Assembly (NCBI GenBank): GCA_964021645.1
Contig: CAXIAD010000002.1
Span: 1 to 64,000, forward strand
Length of the DNA: 64,000 bases
DNA from: CANLDA01 sp964021645
GTDB lineage: Bacteria > Pseudomonadota > Alphaproteobacteria > Rhodobacterales > Rhodobacteraceae
Direction of reading: 5' to 3'
Shown here: positions 41,565 through 50,325 of the stretch, one piece after another
Numbering within the stretch: position 1 is the first letter of the stretch
How the letters are laid out: the number at the start of each line of letters is the position of its first letter
Notes under the pieces: model-generated
Told to the model about the DNA's origin: nothing
The model's database searches: none
Seen by the model: only the letters and a program-made list of their open reading frames with translations
Position numbers and translations under genes: made by a program

Positions 41565-42209
41565 TTAGTTTTTCGGTTCTGTGGAATGGATCAATGGCGA
41601 AACACCCGCTTTCAAAGCGGCATTTTCGACCTCAAGGGTGGTGATCTGGTCGCGCAGCGCATTTATCTCTGGCTCTAGTTCTTTGAGAGTGTAGCGACGC
41701 GGAATATGGCGAGGGCAATTCCAGTCGATGGCAGAGACCTTGATTTTCACAATTCGATCAACAACTTCGTTGCCTGCGTACAATGCCGCAACCAACTCAG
41801 GCTCAGACTGGGGATTAATGAAGTGCACTTCTCCCCAGAGTTTTAGACGGCGTTGATTTGGATAATCCACTGCGATCAATGAAATCCGGTTCGAATGATT
41901 CAGATTTCCCGCGCTGATATATTGGCGGTTTCCGCGCAGATCCGCATAGGCAATCGTATTGGCATCAAGAGTGTTGAGAAAGCCGGGCGTGCCACCGCGA
42001 AACTGCACATACGGCCACCCGGTTTCGGAAACACTGGCCTGAAAAAACCCATCACGTTCGCCAAGGAATTTTGCCTCATCAGGGCCAAGTTCTCCCCCAC
42101 CAGAACGGCTTTCAGAAAGAAACTTGTCATAGACTTTGGATGAGTCGAATTTCGTTTGCTCGGCCTGAACTGATGGTGTGAATGCGATCTCTGCAAATGC
42201 CAAGGGCAT
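41565..42209 (-). CDS. Pyridoxamine 5'-phosphate oxidase-like flavin-binding protein
   Basis: A 214-residue protein of the FMN-binding split-barrel (PPOX-like) fold. FLGERDGFFQASVSETGWPYVQFRGGTPGFLNTLDANTIAYADLRGNRQYISAGNL is the recognisable core. The C-terminus has a CPRHIPRRYTLKELEP segment and a short coiled coil. It is probably an F420- or FMN-dependent redox enzyme; the substrate is unknown. RBS AGGAG is 8 bases before the ATG at 42209. First gene of a two-gene unit with the alpha/beta hydrolase. Confidence 0.8.
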   Translation of the reverse strand: MPLAFAEIAFTPSVQAEQTKFDSSKVYDKFLSESRSGGGELGPDEAKFLGERDGFFQASVSETGWPYVQFRGGTPGFLNTLDANTIAYADLRGNRQYISAGNLNHSNRISLIAVDYPNQRRLKLWGEVHFINPQSEPELVAALYAGNEVVDRIVKIKVSAIDWNCPRHIPRRYTLKELEPEINALRDQITTLEVENAALKAGVSPLIHSTEPKN

Positions 42210-42349
42210 GATAATTCTCCTAAATTTGGCTCAATTGGTCTGATGGCTAATGCCGGAATGATCCTCCGAACGGCGACTCAAGAGCCAATTGTGAAAACGG
42301 GCTTTGTATGATGAAAGTGAGCATTTCATTGCGGGTTTCTCGCAAGGTG

Positions 42350-42361
42350 TACCAATCAGTA
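42350..42361. promoter_or_regulatory. TetR operator copy 1
   Basis: TACCAATCAGTA, a member of the local three-copy consensus TAC-N-(G/A)ATC-N-GT(A/T). It is 141 bases before the PPOX-like gene and embedded in a longer near-palindrome GGTGTAC...GTACCCC. Confidence 0.5.
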
Positions 42362-42380
42362 CCCCTTGCCTCATTAAGTG

Positions 42381-42392
42381 TACCGATCAGTT
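42381..42392. promoter_or_regulatory. TetR operator copy 2
   Basis: TACCGATCAGTT, 31 bases from copy 1, about three helical turns, and flanked by AAGTG...ACTT. Confidence 0.5.
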
Positions 42393-42510
42393 ACTTTAGT
42401 CAACAATTTTTTCGCAACTTTATTTGAAATCCAGCCCTTACACACCTCAATACATTGATTTTATTGAGTAACATATTCGTTCATTGCCCCAGTGCTTTTA
42501 ATCTAATATG

Positions 42511-42522
42511 TACAGATCAGTA
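42511..42522. promoter_or_regulatory. TetR operator copy 3
   Basis: TACAGATCAGTA, 18 bases before the tetR start at 42540, so it would cover the regulator's own promoter. Its inner GATC and outer TAC/GTA are perfectly palindromic. Confidence 0.5.
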
Positions 42523-42539
42523 AGTATAATGAGAGAATC

Positions 42540-43118
42540 ATGCGACCAAACAAACGCGATGAATTGGTACGAAAGGCATTGGATGTCTTTTATGCGAATG
42601 GGTTTCACGCCACCGGCATGGACATGCTGGTCGCCGAAACCGGTATATCGAAAACTTCGATGTACAAACATTTCCGCACCAAAGAGGACATCATACTTGC
42701 CGTATTGCGGCTTCGGGATGAGAATTTTCGAAACTGGCTATATCGCCGTGTCGAGGCTTTGGCAGATACACCAAAAGGTCAGCTGCTGGCGATCTATGAC
42801 GCGTTGAAGGAGTGGTTTTCACTGCCCGAGTTTCGCGGCTGTATGTTCATCAAGGCCACCGCAGAATTTCAGGAACTGGACCACCCGATCCACGTACAAT
42901 CCGCAGAACACAAACGCTTGTTGACTGATCATTTTCTAGGAATTGCCAAGGCTGCGGGTCTGCCAAAACCAGAAAGCATCACCCGCCAACTGATGATCCT
43001 AAAAGAAGGCGCGATCATCATGGCCGTGATGGGCCATAGCGAAAATCCAGCAATGGATGCAAAAGCTGCTGCCCAAGCGTTGATCGAAACGCAAAATCAT
43101 CTAGAAAGCACACCATAA
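42540..43118 (+). CDS. TetR/AcrR-family repressor
   Basis: A 192-residue repressor. The DNA-binding domain is at residues 6-50 (RDELVRKALDVFYANGFHATGMDMLVAETGISKTSMYKHFRTKEDIIL), followed by a helical ligand domain with CMFIKATAEFQELDHP. It is divergent from the PPOX-like/hydrolase unit, with three repeats of one operator in the gap, so it probably represses that unit and itself. Confidence 0.87.
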   Translation: MRPNKRDELVRKALDVFYANGFHATGMDMLVAETGISKTSMYKHFRTKEDIILAVLRLRDENFRNWLYRRVEALADTPKGQLLAIYDALKEWFSLPEFRGCMFIKATAEFQELDHPIHVQSAEHKRLLTDHFLGIAKAAGLPKPESITRQLMILKEGAIIMAVMGHSENPAMDAKAAAQALIETQNHLESTP

Positions 43119-43184
43119 ACCGAAACAGAGGCCCGCTCAGCAAGCGAACCTCAGCATTGTTTAAAAATCTGGTGCCCGCTGAAA

Positions 43185-44339
43185 TCAAAAGGTCAATCGC
43201 CCAGCAAGCGCATCATCAATCGCGCTTTTCCCCAAATGCAGGCCGATTTCGTAGCGACCAAACAAAAACTCAGTATTCGCACCAGCGTTGAGGCCTTTTT
43301 GAATGTTCTCGCCTATCACAAAATCCTCGTTGAACACGGTACGGATCACCTCGTAATTTTTCTCCCAATACCGCGTTGCTTTTTCGGTTTGAGGCGCTTC
43401 TGGCACCAGCATCATGCACTTGAAAATACAAGTGTCCGGGCCGGTTGGGATGATCGTGTGAACATAGACGTGATCGGTCATGACCTGCACATAATTGCAA
43501 GGAAACACGTAATTCTGCGTCATGAAATATGGACGATACTCCCAATCTTCGCGCGCCTTATCATTCATTTCAACGACTGTGGGCAATGGAACGGAGTGGC
43601 GCACATGGGGGTATCCATCAACCCAAACACTTTGATTGTCTAGATACGCAGCGCAGGCTGTGTGCTCATGCGCACCACAGAAATGATAGGATTCCTGAAA
43701 GCCTTCAAGCGCCAGATGCCAATTCATTTTCCGGTCAAGCGACCACTCGCGAAAAACTGTGTGCCCTTCTAACCCAAGGGATGAGAATTGCTCCGCCATC
43801 GGTGCGATCCACGCATCAAAATCGACATCTTCCTCACTGACCGATGGGCGGACCCAGATCAGCCCAAAACGCTCAAACACAGGAAGTTCGACCAGACCAA
43901 GCTCACTTTTGTTGATGTCCCCAAAGCCCGCAGCCTGCGGCAGCCCCCGCAAGTTACCATTCAAATCATAGGTCCACTTGTGATAGGGGCAGGAAAATGT
44001 CTTTGACTTTCCACAGGGTTCATTTGCCAGCCGTGCGCCACGATGACGACAAACATTCATAAATGCTTTGATTTGGCCGTCGTTGTTCCGTGTTACCAGA
44101 ATAGGAATGCCCGTATCGTCATTGGTAAAATAGGATCCGGGCTCTGCAAGCTGGTTACTATGCCCCATAATGATCGGAAATTTACGAAACAGGGTATCAA
44201 CTTCTTGTTTCAACACTTCGGGATCGGTGTAGGTAGTCACTGGATTCCGCATCAGCGCGGGCTTCATATCAGTGCTACCCGCTTCACAATGCTTTAAAAT
44301 GGTCTCGATAATTTGGGTTTCTTCAGCGCTAATTGTCAT
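43185..44339 (-). CDS. Rieske-type non-heme iron oxygenase, alpha subunit
   Basis: A 384-residue ring-hydroxylating-type oxygenase. The Rieske cluster ligands are C97-R-H99 and C117-P-Y-H120. The catalytic domain has the mononuclear iron site E-S-Y-H-F-C-G-A-H (Glu216, His219, His224), with Glu in the place of the usual bridging Asp, as I recall for quaternary-amine oxygenases such as CntA/GbcA. The reductase partner is not adjacent. The substrate could be a quaternary amine or an aromatic acid. It is divergent from the second TetR gene. Confidence 0.85.
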   Translation of the reverse strand: MTISAEETQIIETILKHCEAGSTDMKPALMRNPVTTYTDPEVLKQEVDTLFRKFPIIMGHSNQLAEPGSYFTNDDTGIPILVTRNNDGQIKAFMNVCRHRGARLANEPCGKSKTFSCPYHKWTYDLNGNLRGLPQAAGFGDINKSELGLVELPVFERFGLIWVRPSVSEEDVDFDAWIAPMAEQFSSLGLEGHTVFREWSLDRKMNWHLALEGFQESYHFCGAHEHTACAAYLDNQSVWVDGYPHVRHSVPLPTVVEMNDKAREDWEYRPYFMTQNYVFPCNYVQVMTDHVYVHTIIPTGPDTCIFKCMMLVPEAPQTEKATRYWEKNYEVIRTVFNEDFVIGENIQKGLNAGANTEFLFGRYEIGLHLGKSAIDDALAGRLTF

Positions 44340-44399
44340 GGTCTTCTAACTCCATAAAACGAAGGTTTTGGCGCGACAGATTGGCTGGATTCTGATAGC

Positions 44400-44421
44400 A
44401 ATCAAATCACGTCTCTTGATT
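44400..44421. promoter_or_regulatory. Inverted and direct repeats between the Rieske and TetR genes
   Basis: AATCAA-N10-TTGATT forms an inverted repeat, and TTCTGATA occurs directly at 44390-44397 and 44422-44429, 32 bases apart. This is a reasonable operator for the divergent TetR regulator. Confidence 0.4.
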
Positions 44422-44441
44422 TTCTGATACGAGTGGTCTGC

Positions 44442-45080
44442 ATGGAAAATGCCGAAAATATACAAGCCGGACGCGCAGCTGCGAAACGCAAACGAGAGCC
44501 AACGCAACGGCTCAAGGGGTCTCCACTTAACGAGGCCGATTGGGTTGATGCCGCAACTGATATTCTTGTTGACGAGGATGTTCGTGGTATCCGAATAGAG
44601 GCGCTTTGCGCGAAACTTGGTGTTACCAAAGGGAGTTTCTACTGGCATTTTGCGGGGCGCGCGGGCCTGCTGGCCGCCATGCTGCAAAATTGGCGCAACC
44701 GCATGACAACAAACGTCATTGACCGCCTTGGCGCACAAAGTGGCGAGCCGTCCATCCGGTTGCGGGCTTTGCTCGCATTGCCGCGCCGCACCAGATCGCC
44801 TGCATTTGCCCGAATTGAACAATCGATACGCGATTGGAGCCGCCGCGATACTAAGGCTCTCGAAGCAGTGAGCGAAGTGGACAATATTCGCCTTAACTAT
44901 ATTGCAGAGATTTTCGAAAAACACGGGTTTGAACCCGCGGTTGCCCAGCGCCGCGCCTACATCGCGTATACAATGTTGATGGGGGATTCCATTCTGCGCA
45001 ACACAATTGATCTGGATAACTTGGATGAGTTCCTTGATGATATCCTCGGCCTGTTGCTCAAAGCTGACAGTCCATTGTGA
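44442..45080 (+). CDS. TetR/AcrR-family regulator
   Basis: A 212-residue regulator whose HTH lies near residues 35-75 (DAATDILVDEDVRGIRIEALCAKLGVTKGSFYWHFAGRAGLLAAML). The N-terminus is a basic tail (RAAAKRKREPTQRLKG). It is divergent from the Rieske oxygenase by 102 bases and convergent with the nitronate-monooxygenase-like gene. It most likely controls the Rieske gene. Confidence 0.83.
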   Translation: MENAENIQAGRAAAKRKREPTQRLKGSPLNEADWVDAATDILVDEDVRGIRIEALCAKLGVTKGSFYWHFAGRAGLLAAMLQNWRNRMTTNVIDRLGAQSGEPSIRLRALLALPRRTRSPAFARIEQSIRDWSRRDTKALEAVSEVDNIRLNYIAEIFEKHGFEPAVAQRRAYIAYTMLMGDSILRNTIDLDNLDEFLDDILGLLLKADSPL

Positions 45081-45091
45081 AAGGCAACGCT

Positions 45092-46084
45092 TCACGTAAC
45101 GATCCCGTCATCAGACGCGGCATTTAGATATCGGCTGCCTTTGGATTGCGCCAATACTGCCTGTTGATACTCCTGCGAAAGTAGCGCGACAGCTTGCGCA
45201 ATTGTCTCCCGTTTGCTGACTGCGCCAACGCCTTGGCCCGCGCTCCAGACATGTTTCCACCCTTTCGGGGCTTTATGCATGTCACCCGAAAAATCAATCT
45301 TCGCTGTCGTTTTTAAGTCTTCCAACTGAATGCCTGCGGCCTCCACGCTGGCTCTCATCCAATTGCCAAGCGCGCCTGTGATTGCACGTGATGCGACCAG
45401 GTCTTCCATGTGGCTTTCTAAAACCATATTCCGGTATGCATCTGAAATTATGGTTTCTTCTGTCGCTAAAAAACGGGTTCCCAAATAGGCAAAGTCTGCC
45501 CCGAGGTTTTCCACTGCTCGGATGGCCTGCCCGGAGCTAATACCCCCACCCACTATCAACGGCCCATCAAAGAAACTGCGGACTTCATCAATAAAGGGCA
45601 GCATCGCGAATTCACCAGTATGCCCACCAGCACCGGCACAGACCAACACCAGCCCATCCGCGCCCTTGTTCACCGCTTTGCGTGCAAATGTGGGCGAAAT
45701 TACATCCGCAAAAACCAGCCCGCCGTATTGGTGAACCGTCTCAGTTACGCGATGTGGGCCGCCCAAGGCCGTGATGACGATATCTGGCTGGAACTCTTCA
45801 ACAAGCGCCAATTCAGCCTCAAATCGACCATAGCTTGTATGGGTGATCATGTTGAACGCCCACGGCCCATATTCCGGCCCACAGTCCTTGGTAATTTGCG
45901 TCAACCATAGGCGTAAATCATCAATCGTGCGTGCATTCGGGCCGGGAAACGACCCCATAATTCCGGCCTTGCGCGCCGCCATGACCATCTCCGGTCCAGA
46001 AACTAGAAACATCGGGGCAGCAATCGCAGGCAGCACCATCCCCGATTTTATTTCGTCCAGTTTTCTATGCATGGTTGGCCTCAT
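45092..46084 (-). CDS. FMN-dependent NAD(P)H oxidoreductase, nitronate-monooxygenase type
   Basis: A 330-residue FMN-binding TIM barrel of the NMO/2-nitropropane dioxygenase family. PAIAAPMFLVSGPEMVMAARKAGIMGSFPGPNARTIDDL opens it, and GAGGHTGEFAMLPFIDEV and VGGGISSGQAIRAVENLGADFAYLGTRFLATEE form the FMN phosphate site. It may oxidise a nitronate or act as a quinone reductase. It follows the acyl-CoA ligase gene by 22 bases on the same strand, so the two are probably co-transcribed. Confidence 0.85.
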   Translation of the reverse strand: MRPTMHRKLDEIKSGMVLPAIAAPMFLVSGPEMVMAARKAGIMGSFPGPNARTIDDLRLWLTQITKDCGPEYGPWAFNMITHTSYGRFEAELALVEEFQPDIVITALGGPHRVTETVHQYGGLVFADVISPTFARKAVNKGADGLVLVCAGAGGHTGEFAMLPFIDEVRSFFDGPLIVGGGISSGQAIRAVENLGADFAYLGTRFLATEETIISDAYRNMVLESHMEDLVASRAITGALGNWMRASVEAAGIQLEDLKTTAKIDFSGDMHKAPKGWKHVWSAGQGVGAVSKRETIAQAVALLSQEYQQAVLAQSKGSRYLNAASDDGIVT

Positions 46085-46106
46085 ATTAATTCTGCTCTCC
46101 GCATGA

Positions 46107-47606
46107 TCATGACCCAGCAGAAGATGCTTGCAGCGCTAGGCGGTCAATTTTTCCGGCCGGAGTTAGAGGCATTTCATCCAGAATATTGATTTGCCCAGGT
46201 AGTTTATAGGCGATCAGGTGATCACGACAAAATGCGCTAATCGCTTCTACGTCAGCGGCATGTCTAAGCGTGATAAACGCAATCGGCACTTCACCTGACC
46301 GCGCATGTTCACGCCCGATAACACATGCACTCGACACAGACGGATGCGTCAGCAAAAGCTCCTCAATTTCACGCGGAAATACGTTGAATCCACTTACAAA
46401 GATCACGTTTTTCTTGCGGTCAGTGATTGTCAGGAAACCCTCGACATCCATCTCACCGATATCTCCGGTATAGACAAATCCATGCCTTAACGAGAGTTTG
46501 CTCTCCTCGGGATTACAGGCATATCCAGACATCATATGCGGCCCTTTGACCCTAATTTCGCCCGCCAAGCCACGTTCCAGAACGACCGTTCCGGTCTCCA
46601 AATCCACAATCTCCACCACCGTATCAGGCGCAGGTTTACCCGCCGATCCAGGTTTCACGCCTTCAGCCTCAGTATTGATGGAGATGGGAGCGATTTCGGT
46701 CATCCCATACCCTTCGTAAATCTTTAGGCCCGTGGCTTCCTGCCAGCGCCGGTGAACATCCAACGGAAAAGGGGCTCCTCCGCCGGGGCAAATACGCAAG
46801 TTGGGGAATACCGCGGTTTGAAATTTCTCCGATGCCATAACAGCTTGATAAATCGCCGGCGGGCCACCACCAAATATGGTCACCTTCTCATCCACCAACA
46901 TTTCCACGATCAAATCAGGTTGAAAGCGATCGGGGATCACGATCGTACCTGCGCGAATAATCGGGTTCGTTAGACCCATCAAAAAGCCATATATGTGGGT
47001 GAACGGCGCGACAGGCAGCCAAACCTCACCGGGTTGAGTGCGCCACCCCCAATCGCCACGTTCCATGGTGGCAACGATTGCTGCATTGCTATGCGGAACT
47101 TGCTTGGGCAGCCCCGTTGTACCGCCAGAAAATAGAATGGCGGCGATGTCCTTACCGTCACCTAAATCACACAGGCTTTCCAAATCCACTGGCTGATCCA
47201 GTTCACCTATCAACGCATCGGTCAATATACGGGTTTTACCCGACTCAAGGGTACGATCAGAAATTGTAATCGCCGCATCCAATTTGGTGAGGAGCTTTTT
47301 GATGGTCGCTTCTGGATGGCCGTAATTGATCAGGGCAGGTTTGCCACCAGCATAGAGAATGGCAAAATAGGCAATCAAGAATGCTTTGGAATTTGGTAGG
47401 ATCAGCGCAACGGGCTTACCGTTAACCGTGGGGCGCAACTCTCGGGCTAGCGTCTGAATGGCCCCAGCTGCTTGACGGTATGTTAGTGCCCCACTTTGGC
47501 TTTTACAAAAGACAGTATCGGGCGACTTTTGAACTGCGGCCGTAAATGCCTGAGCGACAGTTTGGGCACCAATCCTCCAATCTTCTTGGGCTTCATGCTT
47601 TGTCAA
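46107..47606 (-). CDS. AMP-forming acyl-CoA synthetase/ligase
   Basis: A 499-residue ANL-superfamily ligase. The AMP-binding motif is AILFSGGTTGLPKQVPHS, then KIYEGYGMTEIAPISIN, YTGDIGEMDVEGFLTITDRKKNVI, and the catalytic lysine in PLTPAGKIDRLALQ. It activates a carboxylic acid as its CoA thioester. With the NMO-like gene and the nearby Rieske oxygenase it may serve degradation of one aromatic or fatty acid; the substrate is unknown. Confidence 0.87.
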   Translation of the reverse strand: MTKHEAQEDWRIGAQTVAQAFTAAVQKSPDTVFCKSQSGALTYRQAAGAIQTLARELRPTVNGKPVALILPNSKAFLIAYFAILYAGGKPALINYGHPEATIKKLLTKLDAAITISDRTLESGKTRILTDALIGELDQPVDLESLCDLGDGKDIAAILFSGGTTGLPKQVPHSNAAIVATMERGDWGWRTQPGEVWLPVAPFTHIYGFLMGLTNPIIRAGTIVIPDRFQPDLIVEMLVDEKVTIFGGGPPAIYQAVMASEKFQTAVFPNLRICPGGGAPFPLDVHRRWQEATGLKIYEGYGMTEIAPISINTEAEGVKPGSAGKPAPDTVVEIVDLETGTVVLERGLAGEIRVKGPHMMSGYACNPEESKLSLRHGFVYTGDIGEMDVEGFLTITDRKKNVIFVSGFNVFPREIEELLLTHPSVSSACVIGREHARSGEVPIAFITLRHAADVEAISAFCRDHLIAYKLPGQINILDEMPLTPAGKIDRLALQASSAGS

Positions 47607-47948
47607 TTTGTCATCTCGTCTTTAGCTGGCATCAAAGGGTCTGCAATCAATACTATAAAGTACTGTTTTTGCAACCATGCCATTTTACCCCAAATTCTTA
47701 GGTCGGGTTTGCAACAATATCTGAATCGTTTGATATCGACGATGCATGCGGGCCTCGCCTTTACGGTAGGCAAAGCATAGCCCCCGACCCTGCCATCAAT
47801 ATTTGTGTATTTGTTGAGACCGCTACGCGCCCGTTCGAGGCTGACTTTCGCCTCGAACTAGAACGCCGACAATCACAGCTGGCACCAGACCTGCCCGCGC
47901 AAAGCACATCTTATGCAATTCTCAAGCTCATGCCTCGATGCTGGGAAA
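47607..47948. other. 342-base spacer before the phnE-like gene
   Basis: No gene, RNA or clear hairpin is seen. It separates the acyl-CoA ligase start from the end of the ABC transporter operon and probably holds the ligase promoter. Confidence 0.4.
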
Positions 47949-48692
47949 CTACGTAACCCGCTTTTTCAGAAAACCGTTCACTAGCTCTGAAAGCAATACC
48001 AACGCGATCACCGCCAATGTCACAGTCGCTGCCTTTTCGTATTGAAACGAGCGAACATAGGTCTGGATATACAGGCCTATCCCCCCTGCCCCAACCACAC
48101 CTAAAACAAGGCTTTCACGCAGGTTTAATTCAAACCGGAAAACAGTGTCACGCAAAATGACTGGTGCCATTTGCGGCCAGATCCCATAGCGCAATTTTTG
48201 CAACCCGCTGGCCCCCGCACTCTCAAGCGCGGCGACAGGCCCCGCAGCCACGTTATCAATTGCCTCGGCATAAAATTTCGCAAGCATCCCCGTGGCGTGA
48301 AACGTGATTGCCAAAATACCCGGCAAGGGCCCCAAGCCTACAGCACCCACCATCAGCATCGCCACAAGGATCAGCGGAATGGCCCGGATAAACGCCAGAA
48401 ATGCCCGCATGGGGCGCCAAACGGCAGGCCGCATCAATGTTTCAGATGCCAATACGCCAAATACCGCAGACAAAATCACCGCAAACAACGTGCCTAGGAT
48501 CGCAATGCGCAGCGTTTCCGCCAACCCTTGTGCCATCTCACGCCAGATTGAGAAATCAGGCGGCACCATTCTACTCAAAAACGCCCACAACCGGGGACCG
48601 GCCGCTGACAGTTTGTCCAGCTCAACCCCGCTTGTTAGCCCCGCCCAAAGGATCGCAACAACCAAGCCCCCCCAGATCGCGGTGCGTTGCAT
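47949..48692 (-). CDS. PhnE-like ABC transporter permease
   Basis: A 247-residue permease with about six helices and the inner loop EAA motif (AALESAGASGLQKLRYGIWPQMAPVI). It resembles PhnE of the phosphonate/phosphite group. Its start overlaps the ATPase gene stop by one base. It is the last gene of the diheme-ABC operon. Confidence 0.85.
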   Translation of the reverse strand: MQRTAIWGGLVVAILWAGLTSGVELDKLSAAGPRLWAFLSRMVPPDFSIWREMAQGLAETLRIAILGTLFAVILSAVFGVLASETLMRPAVWRPMRAFLAFIRAIPLILVAMLMVGAVGLGPLPGILAITFHATGMLAKFYAEAIDNVAAGPVAALESAGASGLQKLRYGIWPQMAPVILRDTVFRFELNLRESLVLGVVGAGGIGLYIQTYVRSFQYEKAATVTLAVIALVLLSELVNGFLKKRVT

Positions 48693-49465
48693 CAGCCAAC
48701 CACCCGCAGGCCACGCTGCTCGGGTTTTTGCCCGTGATATAGCTCATCCAACGCGGCGCGCGACACCACAGCAGAGGGATGATCAAACAAAATCCGTCCA
48801 TCCCGCAGCCCGACAACACGGTCCGCATACTTCTGTGATAACTCAGGTTGATGCGAGGCAAAGATAACCGCAATGCCGCGCTTGCGCGCTTCGCCGGTAA
48901 TCAACTCCAACGCTTTTTCGGCATGGGCCGGATCCAGACTGCTAACCGGTTCATCCGCCAAAATCAGCTGTGGTTCCTGCGCCAGACAACGCGCAATGGC
49001 AACGCGCTGACGTTGACCACCTGACAGTTGATCGGCCCGACGATCGGCCATATCCGCCAATTCAGTATCGCGCAGAACCGAGCCAACGATCGCATGATCT
49101 CGGTCACTGAACCGACCCCAAAGCGAGGACCAAAGCCCCGTGCGTCCCAAGCGCCCATTCATCACATTCTGATATACGCTTTGACGATCAACCAACGCAA
49201 AATCCTGAAAGATAAACCCTGTATCAGCCCGCGTTTGCCGCTTTGGTGCCTGCCCCGCGCTCAACTTTAGGTCAAGAACCGTCGCCGCGCCGTTCCAATC
49301 GCGCAAGCGCCCATCAAGTAATGCAAGTAGCGTAGACTTACCCGCGCCGGACGGCCCGATCAGGGCTAGGGTTTCACCTGCCTCAACCGTCAAATTGATC
49401 TGTGACAGGGCCGCAACACTGCCAAACCGGTGTCCTACTTCAGAAAGCGATAATGCCTGTGTCAT
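48692..49465 (-). CDS. PhnC-like ABC transporter ATP-binding protein
   Basis: A 257-residue ABC ATPase: Walker A GPSGAGKSTLL, Q-loop FIFQDFALVD, signature LSGGQRQRVAIAR and Walker B LILADEPVSSLDP. It is of the PhnC type but would energise whatever the neighbouring binding protein selects. It overlaps both flanking genes. Confidence 0.87.
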   Translation of the reverse strand: MTQALSLSEVGHRFGSVAALSQINLTVEAGETLALIGPSGAGKSTLLALLDGRLRDWNGAATVLDLKLSAGQAPKRQTRADTGFIFQDFALVDRQSVYQNVMNGRLGRTGLWSSLWGRFSDRDHAIVGSVLRDTELADMADRRADQLSGGQRQRVAIARCLAQEPQLILADEPVSSLDPAHAEKALELITGEARKRGIAVIFASHQPELSQKYADRVVGLRDGRILFDHPSAVVSRAALDELYHGQKPEQRGLRVVG

Positions 49466-50325
49466 TTCAAAAACCCATACCGTTTTGCTGTTTCCCGCAC
49501 CCCGTCGTAATCAGATACATTGGCAGTGACATAACCATCAGGGCCATACAGATACCCCAACAGATGCTGATTTTCCGGCGTATTCAAACTTAACATTGCC
49601 GCGACAAAACGGGCCTGAACATCCGCGTCCAACCCACTGCGTGCAATCACAACGTGGCTGGGAATCTGTTCAGATTCCGCAATCCACGTCACTTCAGATT
49701 GCTGTGCTGGGGTCAAAAGCAAATCGGCGTATTGGCTGGCGCCCGCAGCATCAACCAAACCCGATGCCATCGCCTGCATTGCCTGCTGATACCCGCCCGC
49801 AAAGAATTTATTACCAAAAAACCGGTCTGCCTGATCCACAGATGCAACCAGCCCGTCCTGCACAAACAAATCCATCGGATACAGATAGCCAGACTCTGAA
49901 ATCGGATCGGCAAACGCAATGTCGCGCCCCTTGAGGTCAGCCAGAGTTTTGATGCCACTGTCTCGGCGTACAAAAATGCGTCCCGAATAACTTGGCGCGC
50001 CGCGATACACCTCAGATAACAACGGCACCGCCCCGATTTCCGCCTCAGCCAGCACAAAGGGCAAAGCCCCCATAAAGGAAATATCGGCATCCCCATTGCG
50101 CAACGCCTCAACAGCGGCGGCATGATCAAAGGTCACAAACCCGCTGACCGGCACACCAATCGCCTCTGACAACCATGTCGAAATCGCCTGAATATCGCCC
50201 AGCAATTTGTCGGGGTTTTCCTGCGGAATAAACGCAAGCCTCAGCCCCTCCTCAGACGCCCGCCCCATCGCAGGCAGGCACAGACTGACGGCAGCACTTG
50301 TCAGAAAACTACGTCGTGACAACAT
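49462..50325 (-). CDS. PhnD-like periplasmic substrate-binding protein
   Basis: A 287-residue binding protein with a twin-arginine-like leader (MLSRRSFLTSAAVSLCLPAMGRA). The lobes follow the PhnD family (VDAAGASQYADLLL, FMGALPFVLAEAE). The anion-binding loop, usually D-P-x-S-T-S-G, reads ADPISESGYLYP: Thr is replaced by Glu, which is odd for a phosphonate binder. Together with the MntR context this suggests a different ligand, perhaps a metal or metal complex (inference). Confidence 0.82.
   Translation of the reverse strand: MLSRRSFLTSAAVSLCLPAMGRASEEGLRLAFIPQENPDKLLGDIQAISTWLSEAIGVPVSGFVTFDHAAAVEALRNGDADISFMGALPFVLAEAEIGAVPLLSEVYRGAPSYSGRIFVRRDSGIKTLADLKGRDIAFADPISESGYLYPMDLFVQDGLVASVDQADRFFGNKFFAGGYQQAMQAMASGLVDAAGASQYADLLLTPAQQSEVTWIAESEQIPSHVVIARSGLDADVQARFVAAMLSLNTPENQHLLGYLYGPDGYVTANVSDYDGVRETAKRYGFLK

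Noticed and set aside
43128..43152. GAGG-CGCT...AGCG-CCTC hairpin between tetR and the Rieske gene
   Set aside because: The stem is interrupted by mismatches and has no T-run, so a terminator cannot be claimed with confidence.
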